NCBI GenBank assembly: GCA_020061125.1
Contig: JAGUYV010000111.1
Span: forward strand, 1 to 12,484
Length of the DNA: 12,484 nucleotides
DNA from: a bacterium
GTDB taxonomy: Bacteria; UBP15; UBA6099; DSWB01
Direction: 5' to 3'
The translations under genes were made by a program, and so were the position numbers. The first letter of the stretch is position 1; each line of letters opens with the position of its first letter. Positions 5,486 to 12,343 of this stretch are shown here, piece after piece. Below the pieces are notes generated by a model. The model did no database searches and was not told the origin of the DNA. It saw nothing but the letters and a program-made list of their open reading frames with translations.

Positions 5486-8400
5486 ATGACAGCGCTGAAA
5501 AAAGCGGACGGAGTCAGGAAGAAACTGCTCTTGTCCCAGGAACAGGGCGCCGCATTTATCCTCGCGGTGGTGGCCTCGGCCGTGCTGCTCATGGTGGGCA
5601 CGGCGTTCGCCATGCTCATCGCCAACGAGAGCCGCGGCCTTGCGCGCGCAACCGCCTATGACCAGGCCCTGTATGTGGCCGAGTCCGGCATTGAGGATGT
5701 GCTGTACCAGCGCGCCAAAAACCAGGGCGACAAGTGCTTCCCGTTCAAAGCCACCACTGTAAATCCCGAAACTGGAGCCACCGAGGATACTCAATTATAC
5801 ACGGGGGCAAACGGCGCGCTCATCAACGGCCCCGGCACCACCTGCGACGGCAACCCGGACACGGACGCGGACCTCACCGACGGCGACAAGGACGACATGC
5901 CCTGCTGGCCGTACAACGAACGCCTTTACGCCAATGTGCTCACCTTCGGCCCGAATTTCTACTGCCACGACGGATCCGACCCCGTGGACTGTCCCTCGTA
6001 TGCGCCCCTTGCCGTGTGGCCCGCCGGGCCGGGAGGCGGCGTGGGCTGGAAGGACATGGAGCCGCAAGGCCCGCCGCTGCCCCTCACCAATATTGCGTCA
6101 AGCTCGGGCAAGCGCTACACCACCGGGTTCTTCACGGTTTGCAACGACGACAGCGTGGGCGACGACCCGGCCACATGGAACTGCCTGTCTCCGCCGTGCA
6201 ACCGCCGCGTGGTGCGCTTCTCTGTGGTGTCCGTGGGCGAGGTGGACACCCGCCCGGGCGAGTCCGTGCAGCGCGCGGTCAAGGTGGACATCATAGACCC
6301 GGCCCTGTACTCGGGCGTCATAGACAAATATGTGGACCTCACCCTGATGTATGAAACGCGCATCAAGGGGCCGATCCACATCAACGGCTGGTGGAACGCG
6401 AACCAGAACGAATACTCGGCCATCCTGGCCCTGCTGGGCGGCACCCTGTCGTTCGCCCCGCTGCTCATGAGCATCTTCAACCCGCCCGACCTTGTGAGCG
6501 TGAGCTTCCCCGAGCCTCCGGGCGGCGACCCGCAGCCCCTCATCACTCTGGGCGGCGTGATCAACTGGGTGCATCTGCCCGTGCGCATTGACATCCCAAG
6601 CGTGAACTGGGACCAGTTTGAAAACCGCATGAAAACGCTTTACAACGACGCCCTGGGGTTCTACTCCAGCGGCGCAACGCGGCTTCTGAAAATGGAAAAC
6701 TACGACCCCGGCAACATGTACAACACCCAGGGCGCCGGGGGCGACGAATTCCCGTGTTCCAGCTCGGCCCAGGCCGACGCCAACGCCGGGCACAACGACA
6801 GTTCGCCGCACAACTGCCGTGACGCCGAGTTCTTCCTGCAATTCTGCGAGAGCGGCAGCGCCACGGCTCAAACCTGCTGCGCGCGCAACGCGGGCGCGGG
6901 CCGCATCCACAACTGCAGCGACGGGCCGTACACGAACTGGAGCAATGTGGCGTTCGACCTGTTCAACTTCAATACCGGCAGCCATGTGACCGGCACCGAA
7001 CCGGGCCACCTGGGCGGCGGCGCAGGGCCGCGCGACCGGTCCTTGCGCTATGTCACGAGCCGCATCTTCGATCTGCACTTCAGCGGCGGCGGATGCGGGT
7101 TCCTCAATCCCTTCGCGTGCCTCACCCGAGACATCACGAGACCGCAGTTCGTGTTCATGGGCCGCCACGAATATTCCGGCAAGGTCTTCATAGACGGCAC
7201 CATGGGCATCGGCACGCGCACGCCGTACCACACCTGCGGGCCGGGCGACGGCACCTTGAGCTTCTGGTGCATCGAGGTCGGACCCTGGAATGTGCTCGGC
7301 ATCACCATCAACTTCGCGTTCGGCGTGCCGCACTGGCACCTGGGTAAGGCCAAGATCACGGGCGAACTGCTTGTGCACGGCAAGCTGTGGATGGCCGACC
7401 ATGTGTACATAGACGGCGGCGCTATCTATGCCGACGACCATGTGATCAAGGACGAGTCCAGCGGCATGGACCTGCGCATCCACATGGGCATGCTGCTCTG
7501 TTTCATTGTCACGGCCATCGCCGGCGGCGGCGGCCCCCTGTGCACGCTTATCTTCCAGGGCACTTTTACGATATTAGGTCTCAATGTTCAAGTGTGGATG
7601 GGCCTGGACGGATTGCTGGCGCTCATCATACCCTGGTGGCCATGGGTTGATCTCACAAACAACGGATTGGTGGACTTCAAGGCCTATCTTGACATAAACG
7701 GGTGGAACACGGCCGGGGTGATCAATTCCGGCACGCTCTACTCGCGAGGCGATGTGTGGGTGATCGAGTCGCCGGGCATGGACATCACGAACATGCTGCT
7801 GAACCTCGTGGTGGGCGGGTTCGCGCCGTTCCTGGACATCACGCCCGCGGTGGACCCGGTGCGTATCTGGAACAACGGCGCCATCGTGGCCAACGGACGC
7901 GAGGTGACCCCGGGTGCGGGCGATTACGACCACGGCAATGTGTACCTGGGCGCGCACCAGCGCCTGGACCTCATGACATACAACCCGGACACCGGCGACC
8001 CGGACACCGGCTTCGTGTTCGCGCGCGGCGCGCTGCAGGTGAACAGCGACATCATTTCGCACTACGGCGGCGGCGGCCTGTTCGACAACTGCAACGGCTG
8101 GATCAGCCTTGACGACGACTGCGCGGCCAACGGCATCTTCTACTCGGGCGGCGTGACCGCCAGCACGCATCCCGACGCGGAGACCAAGATGTTCACCAGC
8201 GAGGGCGGCGGCCTGGACTGGAACGGCGGGATGCAGGAGTACAGCGTGTCCTGCCTGCACTCGGATGAACCCGGTTTCTGGGCCGATATTCTGGGCAACG
8301 CCATGTGCTGGCTGGCCAAAATGCCGACCATCGTGCCGATCGTCAACTGCGGCACCTTGAGCATTGCGGGTGGCAACTGCGACCAGAGCGAGTTCAACAT

Positions 8401-8581
8401 TCAGGGCTACATCTTCGCGGGCCAGGTGGGCGCCATGCCCATGGGCCGCCTGAACCTGCTGCAGGACTCGAGCGTGCTGCACAAGGCCGTGACGCGCCGC
8501 TACTACCGCAGCCTCGTGGGCACGCCCATTGACTGGATGGAAATCGAACCACCCGCAAATGTGCCGCGCCTCTCTCCGTAA
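5486..8581 (+). CDS. Giant PilX/GspK-like minor prepilin with cysteine-rich beta-structured ectodomain (copy 1)
   Basis: Protein of 1031 residues, against roughly 150-350 for usual PilX or GspK. AGGGGAG (5473-5479) lies 6 nt before the ATG. The 21-residue leader ends in Gly21, then a hydrophobic helix at 22-46 (AAFILAVVASAVLLMVGTAF) with no Glu at mature position 5, as in GspK and PilX. DQALYVAESGIEDVLYQRAKNQ at about 59-80 is the PilX N-terminal signature. Ectodomain: a Cys-flanked acidic loop (121-137, between Cys120 and Cys140) that resembles a calcium-binding loop; a beta-rich domain to about 300 with VQRAVKVDIIDPA; hydrophobic patches at 311-333 and 667-720; Gly-rich short beta repeats at about 555-660, 740-890 and 965-1000 that could form a beta-helix; and a C-terminus ending PIDWMEIEPPANVPRL. 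There are 26 cysteines. A tip adhesin or sensor role is inference. It probably shares the transcript starting before pilD and ends at a strong terminator. Confidence 0.88.
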   Translation: MTALKKADGVRKKLLLSQEQGAAFILAVVASAVLLMVGTAFAMLIANESRGLARATAYDQALYVAESGIEDVLYQRAKNQGDKCFPFKATTVNPETGATEDTQLYTGANGALINGPGTTCDGNPDTDADLTDGDKDDMPCWPYNERLYANVLTFGPNFYCHDGSDPVDCPSYAPLAVWPAGPGGGVGWKDMEPQGPPLPLTNIASSSGKRYTTGFFTVCNDDSVGDDPATWNCLSPPCNRRVVRFSVVSVGEVDTRPGESVQRAVKVDIIDPALYSGVIDKYVDLTLMYETRIKGPIHINGWWNANQNEYSAILALLGGTLSFAPLLMSIFNPPDLVSVSFPEPPGGDPQPLITLGGVINWVHLPVRIDIPSVNWDQFENRMKTLYNDALGFYSSGATRLLKMENYDPGNMYNTQGAGGDEFPCSSSAQADANAGHNDSSPHNCRDAEFFLQFCESGSATAQTCCARNAGAGRIHNCSDGPYTNWSNVAFDLFNFNTGSHVTGTEPGHLGGGAGPRDRSLRYVTSRIFDLHFSGGGCGFLNPFACLTRDITRPQFVFMGRHEYSGKVFIDGTMGIGTRTPYHTCGPGDGTLSFWCIEVGPWNVLGITINFAFGVPHWHLGKAKITGELLVHGKLWMADHVYIDGGAIYADDHVIKDESSGMDLRIHMGMLLCFIVTAIAGGGGPLCTLIFQGTFTILGLNVQVWMGLDGLLALIIPWWPWVDLTNNGLVDFKAYLDINGWNTAGVINSGTLYSRGDVWVIESPGMDITNMLLNLVVGGFAPFLDITPAVDPVRIWNNGAIVANGREVTPGAGDYDHGNVYLGAHQRLDLMTYNPDTGDPDTGFVFARGALQVNSDIISHYGGGGLFDNCNGWISLDDDCAANGIFYSGGVTASTHPDAETKMFTSEGGGLDWNGGMQEYSVSCLHSDEPGFWADILGNAMCWLAKMPTIVPIVNCGTLSIAGGNCDQSEFNIQGYIFAGQVGAMPMGRLNLLQDSSVLHKAVTRRYYRSLVGTPIDWMEIEPPANVPRLSP

Positions 8582-8622
8582 TCCGGGCGCGCATGAAAAC
8601 TCAATGTCCCAATGAATTTCAG

Positions 8623-8656
8623 GCCCCCGCCGCTGTTCCCAGGGCGGGGGCTTTTT
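8623..8656 (+). terminator. Rho-independent terminator after giant gene copy 1
   Basis: A perfect 9-bp GC stem, GCCCCCGCC (8623-8631) with GGCGGGGGC (8643-8651), encloses an 11-nt loop and is followed by TTTTT (8652-8656). Confidence 0.92.
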
Positions 8657-8657
8657 C

Positions 8658-8705
8658 TTAAATAAATGTAATAAAACCATATAAACTTCCGTTCGCAATA
8701 TATGG
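8658..8705 (+). promoter_or_regulatory. Possible promoter and operator-like dyad upstream of giant gene copy 2
   Basis: TATAAA (8680-8685) with a weak -35 TTAAAT (8658-8663) at 16-bp spacing. A 7-bp dyad, CCATATA (8677-8683) and TATATGG (8699-8705), with a 15-nt spacer overlaps the -10, so it could be a regulator site. Both calls are tentative. Confidence 0.4.
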
Positions 8706-8712
8706 GACGGAG

Positions 8713-8841
8713 GGGGTGTTGAAAGAGCCAAGCGGCCGCAAAAAGCAGGTACAGGCACGCGGAAAAACGCCGCGTTCCCAGTCCCTGTTTTTTGCTGCAT
8801 TTGCGTTTTGACCCCAGCATTTAAAGGTTTTCAACAGCCCC
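8713..8841. repeat. 129-bp nested inverted repeat / long hairpin
   Basis: Three successive stems are nested around one centre. Outer: GGGGTGTTGAAA (8713-8724) with 8829-8841, 12 pairs and one bulged G at 8837. Middle: GCAAAAAGCAGG (8738-8749) with CCTGTTTTTTGC (8784-8795), 12 pairs including one G-U. Inner: ACGCGG (8757-8762) with CCGCGT (8770-8775), 7-nt loop. It lies in the leader of giant gene copy 2. It could be a structured 5' UTR, a small RNA or a miniature mobile element; no target duplication is clear. Confidence 0.7.
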
Positions 8842-8904
8842 AAGGAGCGGATGGCCTGCAATGTCCGCGGCAACCCCCGGCATTACGCATACGGGAGGCG
8901 TCAC

Positions 8905-11900
8905 ATGAAACTCCTGCTCCGGCGCGTACGGGCCGCGGCCGCAAACCAGAGCGGCGCCGCCTTTGTGCTCGCCATTCTTGCGTCAGCGGTTCTGCTCATG
9001 CTTGGCTCCGCCTTTGCATTGCTTGTCGGCAATGAACTGCGCGCGCTCCAGCGCATGACCGCCCACGACCAGGCCCTGTATGTGGCCGAGTCCGGCATCG
9101 AGGATTTACTGTATCAGCGCGCCAAAAACCAGAGCGACAAGTGCTTCCCGTTCACGGACGACGGCACGCTCTCGGGCGCGGCCGGCGCAGTCGTCAACGG
9201 AAGCGCCGCCACCTGCGACGGCGATCCGGATACGGACGCGGACCTCACGGACCTGGACAAGGACGACATTCCGTGCTGGCCCTACAACGAGCGCCTGTAC
9301 GCCAATGTGCTCACCTTCGGCCCGAATTTCTACTGCCACGACGGGTCCGACCCTGTGGACTGCCCGTCGTATGCGCCCCTTGCCGTGTGGCCCGCGGGAC
9401 CCTCGGGCGGCGTGGGCTGGAAGGACATGGAGCCGGACAGGCCCGCGCCCCTGCCCAGCGCCGCGGCAAGCTCGGGCAAGCGCTACACTACGGGGTTTTT
9501 CACCGTGTGCAACGACGACAGCGCGGGCGACGACCCCACCACCTGGAACTGCCTGTCTCCGCCATGCAACCGCCGCGTCATGCGGTTCTCGTTCGTGTCC
9601 GTGGGCGAGGTGGATGTGCGCCCCGGCCGCCCGGTGCAGCGCGCGGTCAAGGTGGACATCATTGACCCGGCCCTGTACACAGGCGTGATTGACAAGTATG
9701 TGGACCTGACCCTGATGTACGAAGCGCGCATCAAGGGGCCGATCCACATCAACGGCTGGTGGAACGCGAACCAGAACGAATACTCGGCCATCCTGGTGAT
9801 GCTGGGCGGCACCCTGTCCTTCGTGCCCCTGATCATGAGCATCTTCAACCCGCCAGACCTGGTGAGCGTGAGCTTCCCCGAGCCGCCGGGCGGCGATCCG
9901 CAGCCCTTGCTCGCGCTGGGCGGATACATCAACTGGGTCCATCTGCCCGTGCGCCTCGACATTCCAAGCGTGAACTGGGACCAGTTCGAAGGACGGATGG
10001 AAACCCTGTACAACGACGCTCTGGATTTCTACGACAGCGGCCAGGTGCGGTTGCTGAAAATGGAAAACTACAACCCCGGCAATATGTACAACACCCAGGG
10101 CGCCGGGGGCGACGAATTCCCGTGCGCCAGCTCGCCGCAAGCCGACGCCAACGCGGGATTCCACGACGCCTCGCCCCACAACTGCAAGGACGCGGAGTTC
10201 TCCCTGGAATTCTGCGAAAGCGGCAGCGCCACGGACCAGACCTGCTGCGCGCGCAACGCCGGGCCGGGCCGCATCCACAACTGCCGCAGCGACGGCTACC
10301 AGACCTGGAGCAATGTGGCCTTCGATTTGTTCAACTTCAACACTGGCAGCCATGTTACCGGAACCGAACCCGCGCGTCTGGGCGGCAACCCCGGCCCGCG
10401 CGATAAATCCCTGCGCTATGTCACGGCACGCATCTTCGACCTGCATTTCAGCGGCGGCGGCTGCGCCTTCACAAACCCCTTCGCATGCCTCACGCGCGAC
10501 ATCAACCGCCCGCAGTTCGTGTTCATGGGCCGCCACGAATACACGGGCAAGGTGTTCATAGATGGAACCATGGGCATCGGCACGCGCACGCCATACCACA
10601 CCTGCGGAACCGGCGACCCCACATTGAGCCTGTGGTGCATCGAGCTCGGCCCCTGGTCCGTTCTCGGCGTGACCATCAATTTCGCGTTCGGCGTGCCTCA
10701 CTGGCATCTGGGAAAAGCGCACATCACAGGCGAAGTGCTGGCTCACGGCAAGCTGTACATGGCCGACCACATTTACATAGACGGCGGCGCGATCTACGCC
10801 GACGACCATGTGATCAAGGACGAGTCCAGCGGCATGGATTTGAGCATCCATCTGGGCATGCTCCTGTGCTGGATCCTCTCCGGCGGTTCGGGTTCGCCCA
10901 TGTGCACGCTCATCTTCCAGGGCTATTTCACTCTGCTCGGACTTAATGTGTACATCTGGCCCGGCCTGGACGGAATCCTGTCCATCATGTTCCCGTGGTG
11001 GCCGTGGGTGAACCTCACAAACAACGGGCTGGTGGATTTCAAGGCGTATCTGGACATAGACGGATGGAACACGGCCGGGATCGAGAATGCCGGAACGCTT
11101 TACACGCGGGGCGATGTGTGGGTCATCGAATCGCCGGGCGTGGACATCACCAATATGCTGCTGAATCTGGTGGTGGGCGGGTTCGCGCCATTTCTCGACA
11201 TCACGCCCGCGGTGGACCCGGTGCGCATCTGGAACAACGGCGCCATCGTGGCAGGCGGCAGCGAGGTGAACCCGGGAACGGGCGACTACCGGCACGGCAA
11301 TGTGTACCTGGGCCAGCACCGGCGGCTCGACCTCATGACCTACAACCCCGGCGAACACGGCCCGCAGGGGCCGGACACGGGCTTCGTGTTCGCGCGCGGC
11401 GCACTACAGGTGCACAGCGACATCATCTCGCACTACGGAGGCGCGGGCCTGTTCGAAAGCTGCAACGGGTGGGTCAGCCTGGACGACGACTGCGCGGCTA
11501 ACGGCATTTTCTACTCCGGCGGCGTCACGGGCAGCACGCTTCCCGAGGCCGACACCAAAATGTTCACCAGTTCGGGCGGCGGCCTGGAATGGAACGGAGG
11601 ATTTCAGGAATACAAGGTATCGTGCCGCCATTATGATGAACCCGATTTTTGGGGCGATTTGTTGTCTGGCACCGGCGATGTGGGATGCTGGGTTAAGGAA
11701 GCGCCCCCCATTGTGCCCATTTTCAACTGCGGCACATTCAATGACGGCAACTGCGACCAGAGCGAATTCAATATCCGGGGTTATGTGTTTGCGGGTCAGG
11801 TGGGCGGCATGCCCATGGTGCGCATGAATCTGTTGCAGGATCCGAGCGTTCTGCACAAGGCCGTGACGCGCCGCTACTACCGCAGCCTGGTGGGCACGCC

Positions 11901-11949
11901 CATTGACTGGATGGAGATCGAGCCTCCGGCCAATCTGCCGCGCCTGTGA
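8905..11949 (+). CDS. Giant PilX/GspK-like minor prepilin with cysteine-rich beta-structured ectodomain (copy 2)
   Basis: Tandem paralogue of the 5486-8581 product, 1014 residues from ATG 8905. This start is preferred because GGGAGG (8893-8898) lies 6 nt before it and gives a basic leader (MKLLLRRVRAAAANQSG). ATG 8851, also preceded by AAGGAG, would add 18 residues. The cleavage site Gly17 is followed by AAFVLAILASAVLLMLGSAF, again without Glu at position 5, then the same DQALYVAESGIEDLLYQRAKNQ signature. The acidic loop lies between Cys104 and Cys124, with the same 20-residue spacing as copy 1. All 26 cysteines of copy 1 are retained. The hydrophobic patches and Gly-rich beta repeats are kept with substitutions, and the region after LLCW is shorter and different. 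It has its own upstream region behind the copy 1 terminator, so the two copies may be regulated independently. No + strand T-tract terminator follows; the hairpin at 11993-12008 may serve both strands. Confidence 0.88.
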   Translation: MKLLLRRVRAAAANQSGAAFVLAILASAVLLMLGSAFALLVGNELRALQRMTAHDQALYVAESGIEDLLYQRAKNQSDKCFPFTDDGTLSGAAGAVVNGSAATCDGDPDTDADLTDLDKDDIPCWPYNERLYANVLTFGPNFYCHDGSDPVDCPSYAPLAVWPAGPSGGVGWKDMEPDRPAPLPSAAASSGKRYTTGFFTVCNDDSAGDDPTTWNCLSPPCNRRVMRFSFVSVGEVDVRPGRPVQRAVKVDIIDPALYTGVIDKYVDLTLMYEARIKGPIHINGWWNANQNEYSAILVMLGGTLSFVPLIMSIFNPPDLVSVSFPEPPGGDPQPLLALGGYINWVHLPVRLDIPSVNWDQFEGRMETLYNDALDFYDSGQVRLLKMENYNPGNMYNTQGAGGDEFPCASSPQADANAGFHDASPHNCKDAEFSLEFCESGSATDQTCCARNAGPGRIHNCRSDGYQTWSNVAFDLFNFNTGSHVTGTEPARLGGNPGPRDKSLRYVTARIFDLHFSGGGCAFTNPFACLTRDINRPQFVFMGRHEYTGKVFIDGTMGIGTRTPYHTCGTGDPTLSLWCIELGPWSVLGVTINFAFGVPHWHLGKAHITGEVLAHGKLYMADHIYIDGGAIYADDHVIKDESSGMDLSIHLGMLLCWILSGGSGSPMCTLIFQGYFTLLGLNVYIWPGLDGILSIMFPWWPWVNLTNNGLVDFKAYLDIDGWNTAGIENAGTLYTRGDVWVIESPGVDITNMLLNLVVGGFAPFLDITPAVDPVRIWNNGAIVAGGSEVNPGTGDYRHGNVYLGQHRRLDLMTYNPGEHGPQGPDTGFVFARGALQVHSDIISHYGGAGLFESCNGWVSLDDDCAANGIFYSGGVTGSTLPEADTKMFTSSGGGLEWNGGFQEYKVSCRHYDEPDFWGDLLSGTGDVGCWVKEAPPIVPIFNCGTFNDGNCDQSEFNIRGYVFAGQVGGMPMVRMNLLQDPSVLHKAVTRRYYRSLVGTPIDWMEIEPPANLPRL

Positions 11950-11987
11950 CCCGAGCAGCCTTGTGATTTTCTGTACATATTCCAATG

Positions 11988-12008
11988 AAAAAGGGGCCTT
12001 GCGGCCCC
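11988..12008 (-). terminator. Rho-independent terminator of the minus-strand small gene
   Basis: GGGGCC (11993-11998) and GGCCCC (12003-12008) form a 6-bp stem with a 4-nt loop. Read on the minus strand it is followed by TTTTT (11992-11988). It sits between convergent genes and ends transcription of the 55-residue gene. Confidence 0.8.
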
Positions 12009-12045
12009 GTGCATGCAATGCTGTTTGTAGCGCCTGCCGCGTCCG

Positions 12046-12213
12046 TCACTTGGACAGGCGCTCGATGATGTCCCGGTCCTGCACTTCCCAGCAGTGCTGC
12101 GCGGACAGGTAGCCCGAGTCGTTCACGCCCAGGTCGCAAATGTATTTTGCTCCGTTATCGTCCACCATCACGCTGTAGGGTTTTTTCTCGTCGAAAATGA
12201 TGTTCGCTTTCAT
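12046..12213 (-). CDS. Small conserved-looking protein of unknown function (55 aa)
   Basis: A 55-residue acidic protein, MKANIIFDEKKPYSV..., with two cysteines (CDLG and HCWEV) and no signal peptide or membrane segment, so probably cytoplasmic. I do not recognise the family. That it is a real gene is supported by an excellent GGAGGTG 6 nt before the ATG at 12213, the same arrangement as the first pilin, by a terminator shortly after the stop, and by a plausible promoter at 12294-12321. The frame could extend 36 codons upstream to 12321, but that would read through the Shine-Dalgarno and the -10, so the short start is right. It is convergent to the giant gene. No role in the pilus is shown. 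Confidence 0.8.
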   Translation of the reverse strand: MKANIIFDEKKPYSVMVDDNGAKYICDLGVNDSGYLSAQHCWEVQDRDIIERLSK

Positions 12214-12293
12214 AATGTTCACCTCCGCCGTGCGGTATTTTCCGGTTGTTACATAACAGGAACACCTTAACTGGTAAATAAGTTCCACATTAC

Positions 12294-12321
12294 ATAATAA
12301 TGTGTGCGGCGCGGAGATCAA
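12294..12321 (-). promoter_or_regulatory. Probable promoter of the 55-aa gene
   Basis: On the minus strand TTGATC (12321-12316) is followed after 16 bp by TATTAT (12299-12294). A 7-bp hairpin, CACATTA (12286-12292) with TAATGTG (12298-12304), overlaps the -10 and could be an operator. The leader would be about 70 nt. Confidence 0.5.
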
Positions 12322-12343
12322 TGCCGGGCGCGGGGAGGGCGGG

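Larger units (their letters stand above)
8582..8904. other. Structured intergenic region between the two giant genes
   Basis: 323 bases with, in order, the terminator of copy 1, an AT-rich stretch with a possible promoter and dyad (8658-8705), and a nested long inverted repeat (8713-8841), then the leader of copy 2. A frame from ATG 8851 adds 18 residues to copy 2 but breaks the usual short basic prepilin leader. Confidence 0.7.
5486..11949 (+). repeat. Tandem duplication of the giant PilX-like gene
   Basis: The genes 5486-8581 and 8905-11949 are direct repeats with a period near 3.37 kb. An exact 72-bp match links 6357-6428 and 9725-9796, and long near-identical tracts occur elsewhere, for example around 5932-5994 against 9294-9356 and the last 130 bases of both genes. 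Proteins align nearly gap-free. The leader peptide, residues about 86-118 of copy 1, and about 670-715 differ most. The intergenic sequences upstream of the two copies are unrelated. Confidence 0.9.

Noticed and set aside
6098-7483. 461-codon open frame on the minus strand
   Set aside because: Antisense shadow of giant gene copy 1 with the same biased composition and no start signals.
9106-11358. 750-codon open frame on the minus strand
   Set aside because: It lies antisense to giant gene copy 2, has the Ala/His/Val/Arg-rich composition of a mirror frame in GC-rich coding DNA, has no ribosome binding site, and its counterpart opposite copy 1 is broken into shorter frames.
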